Source: Altericroceibacterium spongiae
GTDB taxonomy: Bacteria; Pseudomonadota; Alphaproteobacteria; Sphingomonadales; Sphingomonadaceae
NCBI RefSeq assembly: GCF_003610805.1
Contig: NZ_RAPF01000003.1
Location: forward strand, 1-64,000
Reading direction: 5' to 3'
Length of the DNA: 64,000 nucleotides
The position numbers and the translations under genes were made by a program. Shown piece after piece: positions 36,064-51,463 of the stretch; positions within the stretch are counted from its first letter, which is position 1; each line of letters begins with the position of its first letter. A model generated the notes under the pieces. It made no database searches. It saw only the letters and a program-made list of their open reading frames with translations, and was not told the origin of the DNA.

Positions 36064-39000
36064 ATGGCGACCAAGGCGAACGCACCGGAACATACCGGCA
36101 GCAAGCAGAAGCGCATCCGCAAGATCTTCGGTGACATTCACGAAGTGGTGCAGATGCCGAACCTCATTGAGGTTCAGCGTGAAAGCTATGAGCACTTTCT
36201 GCGCTCCAACAAGGATATCGGTTACGTTTCGGGTCTCGAAAAGACCTTGCGTTCGGTTTTCCCGATCCGCGATTTCGCCGGGTCTGCGGAACTCGATTTC
36301 GTGCATTACGAACTCGAAGATCCGAAATATGATACGGTGGAGTGCCGTCAGCGGGGCATTACCTATGCTGCGCCGATGAAAGTGACGCTGCGTCTCATCG
36401 TGTTCGAAGTCGATCAGGAAACTGAAACCCGCTCTGTGCTCGATATTAAGGAGCAGGACGTTTACATGGGCGATATGCCGCTCATGACGGGCAACGGTAC
36501 CTTCCTGATTAACGGCACGGAACGCGTGATCGTCAGCCAGATGCACCGTTCGCCGGGTGTGCTGTTCGACCATGATCGCGGTAAAACGCACTCCTCGGGC
36601 AAATATCTCTTCGCTGCCCGCGTAATTCCCTATCGTGGTTCCTGGCTCGATTTCGAATTCGACGCCAAGGACATCGTGAATGTCCGCATCGACCGTAAGC
36701 GTAAGCTGCCGGTTACGGCACTGCTTTATGCGCTCGGCCTCGATAGCGAGGAAATTCTCGAATATTTCTACAATACGGTGACCTGGGAGCGCGGCCCGGA
36801 TGGCTGGAAGATTCCTTTCGTCGCTGAAGCATGGCGCGGCATCAAGCCGAGCTTCCCACTGGTCAATGCCGATACGGGTGAGGAAGTCTTTCCGGCCAAT
36901 GTGAAGGTCTCCCCGCGTGCAGCGAACAAGGCCGCCAAAGACGGCTTGGAAACACTGCTCATCCCGACAGAAGAAATCTTCGGCCGCTATGCGTCAAAGG
37001 ATCTCATCGACGAATCAACCGGTCGCATCTATATCGAAGCGGGCGATGAAGTATCGCCTGAAAACCTCGAAAAGCTCGATGCTGCCGGGATAGATCAGCT
37101 GGTTCTGCTCGACATCGATCATGTGACCACCGGTCCATGGATCCGCAACACGATGAAAGCCGATAAGGCTGAAAACCGTGATGAAGGCCTTGAAGCGATC
37201 TACAAGGTTATGCGTCCGGGCGAACCGCCGACCAAGGAAACCGCTGAAGCCCTTTTCGAAGGTCTGTTCTTCGATGGTGAGCGCTATGACCTCTCGGCTG
37301 TCGGCCGTGTGAAGCTCAATATGCGTCTGGGCCTCGATGCCGAAGACACAGTGACGACGCTGCGCAAGGAAGATATTCTTGCGGTGGTCAAGGAGCTGGT
37401 CGATCTGAAGGATGGCAAAGGCGAAGTCGACGATATCGACAATCTCGGCAACCGCCGTGTCCGTTCGGTCGGTGAGCTTCTGGAAAATCAGTATCGCGTT
37501 GGCCTGCTGCGCATGGAACGTGCGGTTAAGGAGCGTATGTCTTCGGTCGACGTTTCTACCGTCATGCCGAACGACCTCATCAATGCGAAGCCCGCCGTGG
37601 CAGCGGTACGTGAATTCTTCGGCTCTTCGCAGCTCTCGCAGTTCATGGACCAGACGAACCCGCTGTCCGAAGTGACGCATAAGCGCCGCGTATCGGCGCT
37701 TGGGCCGGGTGGTCTGACCCGTGAACGTGCCGGCTTCGAAGTCCGCGACGTTCATCCGACCCATTATGGCCGTATCTGTCCGATTGAAACGCCCGAAGGC
37801 CCGAATATCGGCCTGATCAATTCGCTTTCTACCTTTGCGCGGGTGAATAAATATGGCTTTATCGAGACGCCTTATCGTCTCGTGAAGGATCATAAAGTCA
37901 CCAGCGAGGTCGTCTATCTCTCGGCGATGGAAGAGCAGAAGCATACGGTGGCGCAGGCTTCGGCTGAACTGAACGAAGATGGCAGCTTTGTCGAAGAGCT
38001 GGTTTCCACTCGTCAGAATGGCGAATTCGCCATGGCACCGAGCGAGCAAGTGACGCTGATGGACGTCAGCCCCAAACAGCTCGTTTCGGTGGCCGCTTCA
38101 CTTATTCCCTTCCTGGAAAACGATGACGCCAACCGTGCTCTGATGGGGTCTAACATGCAGCGTCAGGCCGTGCCTCTGGTACGCGCCGAAGCGCCGTTTG
38201 TCGGCACCGGTATGGAAGCGACCGTGGCTCGTGACTCCGGGGCGGCAATCGTCGCCAAGCGGGCGGGTGTGATCGATCAGGTTGACGCCACCCGTATCGT
38301 GATCCGCGCGAGCGGCGACATCGAGGCAGGCAATCCGGGCGTGGATATTTACACGCTCGAAAAGTTCCAGCGTTCGAACCAGGATACCTGCATCAATCAG
38401 CGTCCGCTGGTGAATGTCGGCGATGTGGTCGAAAAGGGCGACATCATTGCCGACGGTCCTTCGACCGATATGGGTGAACTCGCTCTTGGCCGGAACAGCC
38501 TCGTCGCCTTCATGCCCTGGAATGGCTACAATTACGAAGACTCCATCCTGATCTCCGAACGGATCGTGAAGGATGACGTTTTCACTTCGATCCATATCGA
38601 AGAATTCGAAGTCATGGCGCGCGATACCAAGCTCGGGCCGGAAGACATTACGCGCGATATTCCCAATGTCGGCGAGGAAGCCCTGCGCAATCTCGACGAA
38701 GCGGGCATTGTTTATATCGGAGCCGAAGTGCATCCGGGCGATATTCTGGTCGGCAAGATTACGCCGAAGGGCGAAAGCCCGATGACGCCGGAAGAAAAGC
38801 TTCTTCGCGCCATCTTCGGCGAAAAGGCGAGCGATGTGCGCGACACCTCGCTCCGTCTGCCGCCGGGTGTGGCCGGAACCATCGTCGAAGTCCGTGTCTT
38901 CAACCGGCATGGTATCGAAATCGATGACCGTACGCGTGCTATCCAGAATGAGGAAATCGAACGCCTCAAAAAGGACAGCGAAGACGAACGCGCCATTCTC

Positions 39001-40227
39001 AACCGGGCGACTTATAATCGTCTGCAGGAAATGCTGCTTGGCCAGACTGCCAGCGCGGCTCCGAAGGGTATTCGGAAAGGCACGGAAATCACGGCTGAAA
39101 TTCTGGAATCGGTCGAACGCCATGAATGGTTCAAATTCGCGGTTGCCGATGACAATATGCAGAGCCAGCTTGAAGCGGTGAAGGCGGACTATGACGAGAC
39201 CGTTAAACGCATCAAGGACAAGTTCGAAGATCGTCGCGAGAAGCTCGAACGCGGTGACGAACTGGCACCGGGCGTGCTCAAAATGGTCAAAGTCTTCGTT
39301 GCTGTGAAGCGCAAGCTGCAGCCGGGCGACAAAATGGCCGGCCGTCACGGTAACAAGGGTGTGATCAGCCGCATTCTTCCCGAAGAAGATATGCCCTTCA
39401 TGGAAGATGGTACTCCCGTGGATATCGTGCTCAACCCGCTGGGTGTGCCCTCACGTATGAATGTCGGACAGATCTTCGAGACCCATCTGGGGCTCGCAGC
39501 TCGCGGTCTCGGCAAGCAGGTGCAGACGGCACTTGAGGACTGGCGTGAAGCTAATCCCGATCCGGAAACCGCCGCTCCGCCGAGCGCTGTGGTGGACCGC
39601 CTCAAAGATGTTTATGGCGAACATTATCACGCCGATATTGAAAGCCGGACGACCGCCGAAGTGGTCGAGCTGGCAGGCAATCTCAAAAATGGTGTGCCTA
39701 TGGGGACACCGGTCTTTGACGGTGCGCGTGAAGCCGATGTGTCGCAGATGCTGCGCAAAGCCGGTTACGATACATCGGGCCAGGTAACGCTGCTTGACGG
39801 ACGTACGGGTGAGGCGTTCGATCGTAAGGTGACAGTGGGCTATATCTACATGCTCAAGCTGCACCATCTGGTCGATGACAAGATCCACGCCCGTTCGATC
39901 GGCCCGTATTCGCTTGTCACGCAGCAGCCGCTGGGTGGTAAAGCGCAGTTCGGTGGTCAGCGCTTTGGGGAAATGGAAGTCTGGGCCCTTCAGGCCTATG
40001 GCGCTGCCTATACCCTGCAGGAAATGCTGACGGTGAAATCGGATGACGTGGTCGGCCGTACCAAGGTCTATGAAGCGATCGTCAAGGGCGATGACACATT
40101 CGAAGCCGGTATCCCCGAAAGCTTCAATGTGCTCGTTAAGGAAATGCGTTCCCTCGGCCTCAATGTCGAACTCTCGTCGCTCGATGACGACGATGACGAT
40201 GATGCTCTGCCGGAGGCGGCGGAATAA
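36064..40227 (+). CDS. rpoB: RNA polymerase beta subunit
   Basis: A subunit of 1387 residues. The ATG at 36064 ([12 protein letters not shown]) was chosen because homologues begin with a short tail before KRIRKIFG. The rifampicin-binding cluster at about 520-545 reads [20 protein letters not shown] with the key Asp, His and following Ser all wild type, so no classical resistance change is present. The catalytic-core segments ([10 protein letters not shown] near 1093, and [20 protein letters not shown] near the C-terminus) are intact. The protein ends in a run of seven Asp and an acidic tail. It is transcribed with rpoC, 77 bases apart. Confidence 0.98.
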   Translation: MATKANAPEHTGSKQKRIRKIFGDIHEVVQMPNLIEVQRESYEHFLRSNKDIGYVSGLEKTLRSVFPIRDFAGSAELDFVHYELEDPKYDTVECRQRGITYAAPMKVTLRLIVFEVDQETETRSVLDIKEQDVYMGDMPLMTGNGTFLINGTERVIVSQMHRSPGVLFDHDRGKTHSSGKYLFAARVIPYRGSWLDFEFDAKDIVNVRIDRKRKLPVTALLYALGLDSEEILEYFYNTVTWERGPDGWKIPFVAEAWRGIKPSFPLVNADTGEEVFPANVKVSPRAANKAAKDGLETLLIPTEEIFGRYASKDLIDESTGRIYIEAGDEVSPENLEKLDAAGIDQLVLLDIDHVTTGPWIRNTMKADKAENRDEGLEAIYKVMRPGEPPTKETAEALFEGLFFDGERYDLSAVGRVKLNMRLGLDAEDTVTTLRKEDILAVVKELVDLKDGKGEVDDIDNLGNRRVRSVGELLENQYRVGLLRMERAVKERMSSVDVSTVMPNDLINAKPAVAAVREFFGSSQLSQFMDQTNPLSEVTHKRRVSALGPGGLTRERAGFEVRDVHPTHYGRICPIETPEGPNIGLINSLSTFARVNKYGFIETPYRLVKDHKVTSEVVYLSAMEEQKHTVAQASAELNEDGSFVEELVSTRQNGEFAMAPSEQVTLMDVSPKQLVSVAASLIPFLENDDANRALMGSNMQRQAVPLVRAEAPFVGTGMEATVARDSGAAIVAKRAGVIDQVDATRIVIRASGDIEAGNPGVDIYTLEKFQRSNQDTCINQRPLVNVGDVVEKGDIIADGPSTDMGELALGRNSLVAFMPWNGYNYEDSILISERIVKDDVFTSIHIEEFEVMARDTKLGPEDITRDIPNVGEEALRNLDEAGIVYIGAEVHPGDILVGKITPKGESPMTPEEKLLRAIFGEKASDVRDTSLRLPPGVAGTIVEVRVFNRHGIEIDDRTRAIQNEEIERLKKDSEDERAILNRATYNRLQEMLLGQTASAAPKGIRKGTEITAEILESVERHEWFKFAVADDNMQSQLEAVKADYDETVKRIKDKFEDRREKLERGDELAPGVLKMVKVFVAVKRKLQPGDKMAGRHGNKGVISRILPEEDMPFMEDGTPVDIVLNPLGVPSRMNVGQIFETHLGLAARGLGKQVQTALEDWREANPDPETAAPPSAVVDRLKDVYGEHYHADIESRTTAEVVELAGNLKNGVPMGTPVFDGAREADVSQMLRKAGYDTSGQVTLLDGRTGEAFDRKVTVGYIYMLKLHHLVDDKIHARSIGPYSLVTQQPLGGKAQFGGQRFGEMEVWALQAYGAAYTLQEMLTVKSDDVVGRTKVYEAIVKGDDTFEAGIPESFNVLVKEMRSLGLNVELSSLDDDDDDDALPEAAE

Positions 40228-40304
40228 GAGAAACCGGGCGGTTCCTCGCGGGGTCGCCCCATTTCTCTCCCGCCAGAAAATTTCACCCGCAAGGGATGTG
40301 AGAC

Positions 40305-44618
<4,314 letters not shown>

Positions 44619-44642
44619 ATTGCTTTGACACGCTGAAAGAGA

Positions 44643-44675
44643 AACCCCGCCGGAGACAATCCGGCGGGGTTTTTT
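44643..44675 (+). terminator. Rho-independent terminator of rpoBC
   Basis: AACCCCGCCGGA (44643-44654) pairs exactly with TCCGGCGGGGTT (44660-44671), followed by a T-run to 44675. Confidence 0.95.
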
Positions 44676-44733
44676 GTGATCTGCTTCTCTACACCATCTT
44701 GTTCATGTGTAAGTGCAGGGCTAGGCGAATGAC

Positions 44734-46065
44734 ATGTCTATTGTCACACGTTTCGCTCCTTCGCCTACCGGCCTGCTTCATGTCGGCAATATCCGCACGG
44801 CGCTGCATAACTGGATGCTGGCACAAAAGCAGGGCGGCCGATTCCTCCTGCGGATCGACGACACCGACAAGGAGCGGAGCGAGGAGCATTATATCGAGGC
44901 GATCCGCAAGGACCTCACCTGGCTTGGCCTCGACTGGGATGGCGAGGAGCGCCAGTCAGACAGGCTGGCTCATTATGATGACGCCTTCGAAACCCTGCGT
45001 GACGCAGGGCGTGTTTATCCTTGTTATGAGACCGCACAGGAACTGGATCTGAAACGCAAGATTCAGTTGGGACGCGGTATGCCCCCTATTTACGATCGGG
45101 CGGCGTTGAAGCTCTCTGATGACGAGCGGGCGGCGAAGGAAGAGGAAGGCATCGCCCCGCATTGGCGTTTTATGCTCGATCACAATGAGACGCTGTCATG
45201 GGAAGACGGCATTCGCGGAGCGCAGTCTTTCGATCCGGCACAATTGTCCGATCCGGTGATCCGCCGTGCAGATGGTTCATGGCTTTATATGTTACCAAGC
45301 GCTGTCGACGATATTGAAATGGGGGTCACCGATATTTTGCGCGGTGAAGATCATGTTTCGAATACAGCCGTTCAAATTCAGATGTTTACCGCACTTAATG
45401 CTGCGCCTCCACGCTTTGCACATGAGGCGCTTCTCGTTGGCCGTGAAGGGAAACTATCGAAGCGTCTCGGTTCGTTGGGCTGCGATGCAATGCGCGAGCA
45501 GGGGATTGAGCCCGAAGCCTTGATTGCAATGCTCGCGCGGCTCGGAACATCGCAGCCGGTCGAGCCCGTGCTTGAACGTAGCGTACTGATCGCAACGTTC
45601 GATCTCAGCACCTTCGGCCGTGCTCCGGCCAAATTTGACGATGCAGAGCTGGAACGCGTCAATACGGCAATCGTTCACCAGCTTCCATTTGAGGCTGTGA
45701 CGGATCGGTTGCCTGAAGGCATGGATGAAGCGGGTTGGGAAGCAGTACGGCCCAATCTCGAAACTGTGGCCGATGCCGGGCAATGGTGGCAGATCGTCAC
45801 AGGGCCGGTGACGCCGCCTGAATTCGATACCGAAACACGCGATTTTCTGGCTAAAGCAACGGAATTGCTGCGCTGGGACGATAATCCCTGGGGCAGCCTG
45901 ACACAGGCGCTCAAGCAGGAAACGGGGCGCAAAGGGAAAGCTTTGTTTCTGCCGCTCCGTCAGGCTTTGACCGGTCTCGATCACGGGCCGGATATGAAGG
46001 CCATGCTGCCTTTGATCGGAGAAGAGAATGCGCGCGAACGGCTGACGCGTGCTGCCAACGGGTGA
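44734..46065 (+). CDS. gltX: Glutamyl-tRNA synthetase
   Basis: A class I synthetase of 443 residues. The HIGH-type signature is HVGN in FAPSPTGLLHVGNIRTAL (17-20), and the KMSKS-type loop is KLSKR at about 239-243. Alphaproteobacteria often carry two GltX enzymes, one of which may prefer tRNA-Gln for the GatCAB route; which type this is cannot be decided here. At 443 residues it is slightly shorter than the usual 460-490. Spacing after the rpoC terminator suggests its own promoter. Confidence 0.95.
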   Translation: MSIVTRFAPSPTGLLHVGNIRTALHNWMLAQKQGGRFLLRIDDTDKERSEEHYIEAIRKDLTWLGLDWDGEERQSDRLAHYDDAFETLRDAGRVYPCYETAQELDLKRKIQLGRGMPPIYDRAALKLSDDERAAKEEEGIAPHWRFMLDHNETLSWEDGIRGAQSFDPAQLSDPVIRRADGSWLYMLPSAVDDIEMGVTDILRGEDHVSNTAVQIQMFTALNAAPPRFAHEALLVGREGKLSKRLGSLGCDAMREQGIEPEALIAMLARLGTSQPVEPVLERSVLIATFDLSTFGRAPAKFDDAELERVNTAIVHQLPFEAVTDRLPEGMDEAGWEAVRPNLETVADAGQWWQIVTGPVTPPEFDTETRDFLAKATELLRWDDNPWGSLTQALKQETGRKGKALFLPLRQALTGLDHGPDMKAMLPLIGEENARERLTRAANG

Positions 46066-46088
46066 ACCAATGGCGTTTAGCTGACGGT

Positions 46089-46655
46089 TCAGGCGTCGCT
46101 GCGAATAAAGCCGAAACGTTCGCGTTCGGGTACGCCGGCGTCGCGCAGCCGGTTGGCGATCGCGCTTACCGCTCCCGGCGGAAGGATGGCTTTGGGTAAC
46201 GGATTGAACATCATATGGGTCTGATAGAGCAGCAGCGTTTCTGGCCCGTCGAGCCAGCCATAAAAGCCCGACCATGGTAAAGTGCTCGACCCGATTGGGC
46301 TTGTGAATAGAATTCCCTCATCGTTCCAGCTCACTATATGTTCGCCAGTCAGGGCCTTGTGTTCGCGATAGGCGCGGCGCGCACGGCGTTTGCTCTGCAG
46401 GAAGCCGAAGGCGAACAGAATTACGACAATCACGGCTGATACAGGCAGCACGCCCAGCAGCACCATCATATTCGGCTGTTCGCCGGCATAGAGATCGAGT
46501 CCGACGAGCATCACCGCATAGACACCCCACAGGATAGCGACGAATTTAATGAAGCTCTGCCAGCGGGCGGCGCCCATCCACCATGCACGCTGCGCGGCGA
46601 TGATATCGTTCTCGCTCAATGCGTAGTGAATATTGGGGGAAGTCGGTGCTTTCAT
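46089..46655 (-). CDS. YcxB-like membrane protein
   Basis: A 188-residue protein with two membrane helices (about 35-58 and 63-88) and a C-terminal YcxB-like soluble domain (HIVSWNDEGILFTSP, LPWSGFYGWLDGPETLLLY, LPKAILPPG). Function is unknown. The ATG at 46655 (MKAPTSPNIHYALS) is preferred to 46703, whose extra residues overlap a terminator region. It lies on the opposite strand to gltX and ends 24 bases from it. Confidence 0.72.
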   Translation of the reverse strand: MKAPTSPNIHYALSENDIIAAQRAWWMGAARWQSFIKFVAILWGVYAVMLVGLDLYAGEQPNMMVLLGVLPVSAVIVVILFAFGFLQSKRRARRAYREHKALTGEHIVSWNDEGILFTSPIGSSTLPWSGFYGWLDGPETLLLYQTHMMFNPLPKAILPPGAVSAIANRLRDAGVPERERFGFIRSDA

Positions 46656-46685
46656 AAGCTTTGTTTTACCGGCAAACGCGCAAAG

Positions 46686-46721
46686 AAAAAGGCCCTTGGG
46701 CATGAGTGCCGGGGCCTTTTT
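46686..46721. terminator. Terminator downstream of lysC
   Basis: AAAAAGGCCC (46686-46695) pairs with GGGCCTTTTT (46712-46721) around an imperfect loop. On the minus strand it ends the lysC transcript. Confidence 0.8.
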
Positions 46722-46744
46722 CGTCGGTAGAATGGAAAGAGTGA

Positions 46745-48016
46745 TCAGGCGATCGTGTCATCCACTTTATCGAGCCCATAAGCTGTGTGCAGCACGCGAA
46801 CGGCCAGTTCTACTTCATCTTCGTCGATCAGGACGGAGACTTTGATTTCAGATGTACTGATCGCCTGTACGTTGATGCCGCGTTCTGCGAGTGTGCGGAA
46901 CATCGTGGCGGCCACACCGGCATGGCTTTTCATGCCGACACCGACGACACTGACTTTGGCGACATGCGCATCAGTGATGATGCGGTTGAACCCAATCGCA
47001 TCGCGGCGGTCTTCGAGCAGCGCCTGTGCCCGGGCCAGATCGGCCTGTGGCACGGTGAAAGTCACGTCGGTTTCGCCTTTGTCGCGGCCAACATTCTGGA
47101 TAATCATATCGACATTGATCGAGGCCTCGGCGAGCGGGCCGAACACCGAAGACACCGCACCGGGCTGATCCGGGACACGGGTCAGAACGATACGCGCTTC
47201 ATTCCTGTCATGGGCGATACCGGTGACGAGCTGACGTTCCATATGCAGTTCTTCCATTTCATCGTCGGAGACGATCATCGTGCCGGGCAGTTCGTCGGCA
47301 AGGGGGGCGTTTTCATCAACGAAAGAAGAGAGCACCTGGATGCGCACATCTTCCTTCATGGCGAGGCTGACCGAACGGGTCTGCAGAACTTTTGCGCCGA
47401 CAGAGGCGAGTTCCAGCATTTCCTCGTAAGTGACATATTTGAGCTTGCGGGCCTTGGCTACGATCCGGGGATCGGTAGTGTAGACACCGTCCACATCGGT
47501 ATAGATATCACAGCGATCCGCTTTCACTGCTGCGGCCACGGCTACGGCCGACGTATCGGATCCGCCGCGGCCCATCGTTGTGATACGACCTTCCTCGGAA
47601 ACGCCTTGAAAACCTGGGATGACTGCGATTTCGCCCGATTGCATGGCGGAAATGAGGGCATCCGAATCGATATCGTGCACACGGGCTTTGGAATGGGCTT
47701 CCACCGTTTTCATGGGAAGCTGCCAGCCCAGCCAGCTCCGGGCTTTGCAGCCCATGCTTTGCAGAGTCAGGGCTAACAGGCCTGAGGTGACCTGTTCGCC
47801 GCTGGAGACCACCACGTCATATTCGGCGGGGTCATAGAGTGCATTGGCTTCACGGCAGAAATTGACGAGGCGATCGGTCTCGCCAGCCATGGCGGAGACG
47901 ACCACTGCAACTTCATGCCCGGCGGCCTGCTGGCGGCGCACAATATTGGCCACGCGACGGATACGCTCGCTGCCGGCCATGGATGTGCCACCGAATTTCA
48001 TTACGATACGGGCCAA
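46745..48016 (-). CDS. lysC: Aspartate kinase
   Basis: A 423-residue enzyme catalysing the first step of the aspartate pathway (lysine, threonine, methionine, diaminopimelate). The N-terminal kinase domain has KFGGTSMAG (7-15) and GRGGSDTSAVAVAAA near 157. Two C-terminal ACT domains (VLTRVPDQPGAVSSVF and VSVVGVGMKSHAGVAATMF) suggest feedback regulation. Translation starts at TTG with GGAGAAGG upstream. It is divergent from ubiG, 52 bases away. Confidence 0.96.
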   Translation of the reverse strand: MARIVMKFGGTSMAGSERIRRVANIVRRQQAAGHEVAVVVSAMAGETDRLVNFCREANALYDPAEYDVVVSSGEQVTSGLLALTLQSMGCKARSWLGWQLPMKTVEAHSKARVHDIDSDALISAMQSGEIAVIPGFQGVSEEGRITTMGRGGSDTSAVAVAAAVKADRCDIYTDVDGVYTTDPRIVAKARKLKYVTYEEMLELASVGAKVLQTRSVSLAMKEDVRIQVLSSFVDENAPLADELPGTMIVSDDEMEELHMERQLVTGIAHDRNEARIVLTRVPDQPGAVSSVFGPLAEASINVDMIIQNVGRDKGETDVTFTVPQADLARAQALLEDRRDAIGFNRIITDAHVAKVSVVGVGMKSHAGVAATMFRTLAERGINVQAISTSEIKVSVLIDEDEVELAVRVLHTAYGLDKVDDTIA

Positions 48017-48068
48017 TTCGCGCCTTCTCCTGCTGGTGCGGATACTCGCGCGCTGTTAAGGCTGTGGC

Positions 48069-48818
48069 ATGAGCAATGCAACTCTCCAGTCTTCCGGATC
48101 TGCAACAATCCGTCCTGAAGAAGCACGTCATTTTGGTGCTCTTGCGGCTGATTGGTGGAATCCGAAAGGATCCTCCGCCATGCTGCACAAGCTCAATCCG
48201 GTGCGGCTGTCCTTTATCCGTGCGGCAATAGACACGCATTGGGGGGCGGATTCTGACGATCTGCGCCCGCTTTCTGGCAAATCTGTTCTGGATGTCGGTT
48301 GCGGGGCCGGGTTGCTATGCGAACCGTTGGCCCGACTGGGTGCGACCGTAACGGGTGTGGATGCTGCGGAAGAAAATATCGCGGCGGCGCAAGCTCATGC
48401 TGAAGGATCGGGCCTGCCGATCACCTATCGTCACGGCGAACTGGGACAATTGAAGCCAGGCCAGTTCGATCTCGTCACCTCAATGGAAGTGATCGAACAT
48501 GTGGCTGACAAACGCGCTTTTGTGACTGAACTGGCTGAATGTCTGTCACCCGACGGGGTGATGGTCCTTTCCACACCGAATCGGACAGCGGCTTCCCGGC
48601 TGTTGCTGGTGAAAGCGGCCGAGGCTATCGGCGCCGTGCCCAAAGGAACGCATCATTGGGAAGATTTCATCACCCCGGAGGAATTCGCCGCGTTGCTCGA
48701 TGAGGCGGGTCTTGAGGCAAGCGTGCCGAAAGGTATCGGATTCAACCCGATGAAGGGGTTGCACATCTCCGAGGATTTGTCTCTGAATTACATTTTCACG
48801 GCAAGGCACAAAGGCTGA
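48069..48818 (+). CDS. ubiG: Ubiquinone biosynthesis O-methyltransferase
   Basis: A 249-residue class I SAM methyltransferase that performs both O-methylation steps in ubiquinone synthesis. Motif I is VLDVGCGAGLL (73-83). The start region EEARHFGALAADWWNPKG with MLHKLNPVRL (39-48) and THHWEDFITPEE and the later NPMKG.HISEDLSLNYI are UbiG hallmarks. It is divergent from lysC. Confidence 0.95.
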   Translation: MSNATLQSSGSATIRPEEARHFGALAADWWNPKGSSAMLHKLNPVRLSFIRAAIDTHWGADSDDLRPLSGKSVLDVGCGAGLLCEPLARLGATVTGVDAAEENIAAAQAHAEGSGLPITYRHGELGQLKPGQFDLVTSMEVIEHVADKRAFVTELAECLSPDGVMVLSTPNRTAASRLLLVKAAEAIGAVPKGTHHWEDFITPEEFAALLDEAGLEASVPKGIGFNPMKGLHISEDLSLNYIFTARHKG

Positions 48819-48918
48819 GCCTGCGCTCTGTCAGAGCATTGCCTTGGTTTTCCCAGGGACAACGCTCTGATTGAGAAGGTCATATAAGGGCCAGAGCAGG
48901 AGGCAGCGGGTATATCCC

Positions 48919-49266
48919 TTATTTCAGTGCTGCGGCCCATTCATCCTTATTGAAACCGACCAGCAGCCCGCCATCATATTCCACTACCGGGCGCTTAATC
49001 ATCGAAGTATGTTCCTGCATCAGGGCAATGGCCATGGGCTGGTTGAGATTATCCTTCTGCTCGGACGGTAGTTTTTTGAAAGTCGTCCCGCGCCGGTTGA
49101 CGAAAATCTCCCAGCCCTTTGCGTCGGTCCATTCCTTCAGCTTGTCGCCGTCGGCACCATCCTTTTTATAGTCATGGAAAGTGTAGGCAATATCTTCTGC
49201 ATCCAGCCATTTGCGCGCTTTTTTGACCGTGTCGCAATTGGGAATGCCATACAGCGTAATCGTCAT
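48919..49266 (-). CDS. ArsC/Spx family protein (YffB-like)
   Basis: A 115-residue thioredoxin-fold protein of the ArsC superfamily. It begins MTITLYGIPNCDTVKKARKW with Cys11 in the NCDT position, and RPVVEYDGG near the C-terminus contains the conserved Arg-Pro. It lacks a second redox cysteine, so arsenate reduction is not certain; YffB proteins may be glutathione-dependent thiol reductases. It sits 24 bases upstream of the ruvC 3' end on the same strand. Confidence 0.85.
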   Translation of the reverse strand: MTITLYGIPNCDTVKKARKWLDAEDIAYTFHDYKKDGADGDKLKEWTDAKGWEIFVNRRGTTFKKLPSEQKDNLNQPMAIALMQEHTSMIKRPVVEYDGGLLVGFNKDEWAAALK

Positions 49267-49290
49267 AATCCTGTCCTTGCCATCTGTGAA

Positions 49291-49761
49291 TCAATGGCCG
49301 CCGAGATGCGCGTCAGCGATGGCAACGGCCAGCGCATCGGCAGCGTCGGGGCCGGAAATATTCGCTGCCGGAAGCAGCACTTTCAGCATGGCCTGCACCT
49401 GTTGTTTTTCCGCAGCACCTGTGCCCACTACCGCTTTCTTGACGATACGCGGTGAATGTTCGGCTACGGGCAGGCTCATCCGTCCGCAGGCTGTCAGCAC
49501 GGCACCGCGGGCATGGGCAAGCTTGAGGGTGGATTTGGGATTCTTGTTGACGAAGACCTCTTCCACCGCCGCCCGATCGGGGCGATAGGTCTCGATCACC
49601 GCGATCAGCGCATCATGAAGATGTAGCAACCTTTCGGGCATCGATGCCTTGGTATCGGTAGCCACCTGTCCATTTGCAATGTGAGACAGGCGCGGGCCTT
49701 CCGCCCGCACCACACCCCATCCGGTGCATGTCAGAGAGGGGTCGAGCCCGAGTATCAGCAC
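49291..49761 (-). CDS. ruvC: Holliday junction resolvase RuvC
   Basis: A 156-residue endonuclease that resolves four-way junctions. The acidic catalytic residues are visible: Asp7 ([13 protein letters not shown]), Glu66-68 in [10 protein letters not shown], and the C-terminal [12 protein letters not shown]. The start is GTG. RuvA and RuvB are not adjacent; it is 14 bases downstream of the YebC gene on the same strand, a common pairing. Confidence 0.95.
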   Translation of the reverse strand: MLILGLDPSLTCTGWGVVRAEGPRLSHIANGQVATDTKASMPERLLHLHDALIAVIETYRPDRAAVEEVFVNKNPKSTLKLAHARGAVLTACGRMSLPVAEHSPRIVKKAVVGTGAAEKQQVQAMLKVLLPAANISGPDAADALAVAIADAHLGGH

Positions 49762-49775
49762 TGCCGTGCCAATCC

Positions 49776-50519
49776 TTAGCCCAGCTTCTCCATAATCTCG
49801 TCCGACACTTCGTAATTGCCCCAGACGGTCTGTACATCGTCGTCATCGTCCAGAGCATCGACGAGCTTGAAGAGAACTTCTGCGTCCCTTTCGCCGACAT
49901 CGACAGTGAGGTTGGGTTTCCAGGCGAGTTTTACGGTTTCCGCTTCGCCCAGCGCCTTTTCCAGCGTCGCGGCAACTTCGTGCAGATCGTCGGCCGCAGT
50001 CCAGATCTCATGCTCTTCTTCGCCAGACTGGATATCTTCTGCACCGGCTTCCAGCGCAGCTTCGAGGATTTTTTCCTCATCGCCGGCAGAAGCAGGATAG
50101 ACGATCAGGCCGAGCCGTTCGAAACCGTGCGAAACCGATCCTGAAGCACCGAGATTACCACCATTCTTGGAAAAAGCGGTACGCACATTGGTTGCGGTGC
50201 GATTGCGGTTATCCGTAAGGGCCTCGACGATCAGGGCGACGCCGCCGGGGCCATAGCCTTCATAACGGATTTCTTCGTAATCATCGCCTTCATTGGCCGA
50301 TGCCTTGTCAATCGCGCGCTGAATATTGTCTTTGGGCATGGACTGCGCCTTGGCGTTGTTCACGGCCAGACGCAGGCGGGGATTCATATCGACATCGGGC
50401 GTACCCATTTTGGCCGCCACAGTGATTTCACGCGATAATTTGGAGAACATCGCCGAACGCTTTTTATCCTGCGCGCCCTTGCGGTGCATGATGTTTTTAA
50501 ATTTGGAATGGCCTGCCAT
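49776..50519 (-). CDS. YebC/PmpR family transcriptional regulator
   Basis: A 247-residue DNA-binding protein starting [18 protein letters not shown], the universal YebC opening. [11 protein letters not shown] and [25 protein letters not shown] follow. Some members repress transcription and others assist translation through polyproline stretches. ATG 50519 is clearly favoured by homology over an upstream frame extension. It is in the conserved yebC-ruvC order. Confidence 0.95.
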   Translation of the reverse strand: MAGHSKFKNIMHRKGAQDKKRSAMFSKLSREITVAAKMGTPDVDMNPRLRLAVNNAKAQSMPKDNIQRAIDKASANEGDDYEEIRYEGYGPGGVALIVEALTDNRNRTATNVRTAFSKNGGNLGASGSVSHGFERLGLIVYPASAGDEEKILEAALEAGAEDIQSGEEEHEIWTAADDLHEVAATLEKALGEAETVKLAWKPNLTVDVGERDAEVLFKLVDALDDDDDVQTVWGNYEVSDEIMEKLG

Positions 50520-50661
50520 GGGAACCTTCGAAATTGTATGACCGGGCCAGCCGCTGAAGCGACCCACCCTCTCGCGGTGGCTGCCTTTACACCGGACAGC
50601 GTGGAAAGCGCAACAGGGCGCAGATTTGACAGTGTTCATCCGGCTCTGCTGATCCGGGATA

Positions 50662-51018
50662 TCAGAGCGTGACGGCGGTGCCCGAAACGCTGACCATCAG
50701 CATAGACCCATTCTGGCCCAGCACTTCATAGTCGATATCGACGCCGACCACGGCATTGCCGCCCAGCGCTTCTGCTTCACGCTGCATTTCGGCAATCGCT
50801 TCTTTGCGCGCACGGGCCAGCACCTGCTCATATTTGCCCGAGCGGCCCCCGACAATATCGGTGATCGATGCCATAACGTCGCGAAACAGATTGGCACCGA
50901 CAATAACTTCACCCGTTACGACGCCGAGATAATCTTTGACGGGATGGCCTTCAACCACCGTTGTGGTTGTGACGATCATGTGATCGGTGCGCGGTGCTTC
51001 GCTCCAGGGACTGACCAT
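50662..51018 (-). CDS. YbjQ family protein
   Basis: A 118-residue protein of the YbjQ/UPF0145 family, thought to form a pentamer; function is unsettled. The family segments are [27 protein letters not shown], then [19 protein letters not shown] and [21 protein letters not shown] 51018 is chosen because it has a perfect AAGGAG nine bases upstream. Many homologues start 13 residues later, where no ribosome-binding site is visible. Confidence 0.88.
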   Translation of the reverse strand: MVSPWSEAPRTDHMIVTTTTVVEGHPVKDYLGVVTGEVIVGANLFRDVMASITDIVGGRSGKYEQVLARARKEAIAEMQREAEALGGNAVVGVDIDYEVLGQNGSMLMVSVSGTAVTL

Positions 51019-51127
51019 TGACTATCGCTCCTTCATCGAGGCCGGCTGTGCCAGCCAGTGGCGCCCCTGCTGTGCTGTCCCGGCTGCCGGAGGCGGCATT
51101 GAACCTGATCCTCCGGCGCCAGTATGC

Positions 51128-51364
51128 TCAGCCTATACCGAGCGCAGATTTGTACGTATCGAGAATGGTTTCCATCTCGTTGCGGTCATCGGGCTTCATT
51201 TTGCGCAGGCGGACCACCTGCCGCATGATTTTCGGGTCATAACCGACAGCTTTGGCTTCGTTATAAACGTCGCGAATATCGTCGGAAATGCCTTTTTTTT
51301 CCTCTTCGAGGCGTTCGATGCGTTCGATCAGGAGACGCAGGCGGTCATCGGTGGCTTCGGCCAT
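51128..51364 (-). CDS. gapR: GapR family protein (DUF2312)
   Basis: A 78-residue coiled DNA-binding protein. The pattern [36 protein letters not shown] and [12 protein letters not shown] is that of DUF2312 proteins. GapR in Caulobacter clamps overtwisted DNA ahead of replication forks and highly transcribed genes. The ATG at 51364 (MAEATDDRL) matches homologues. It is a single gene. Confidence 0.9.
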   Translation of the reverse strand: MAEATDDRLRLLIERIERLEEEKKGISDDIRDVYNEAKAVGYDPKIMRQVVRLRKMKPDDRNEMETILDTYKSALGIG

Positions 51365-51463
51365 CGGAATACTCCAGAAATTGACGAGAATCGGTTGCCG
51401 CGCGTGATAGCGGGCCACTCGAGAATGGTGAAGCCATGTGCAGCGATTTACCCACTGACAGTC

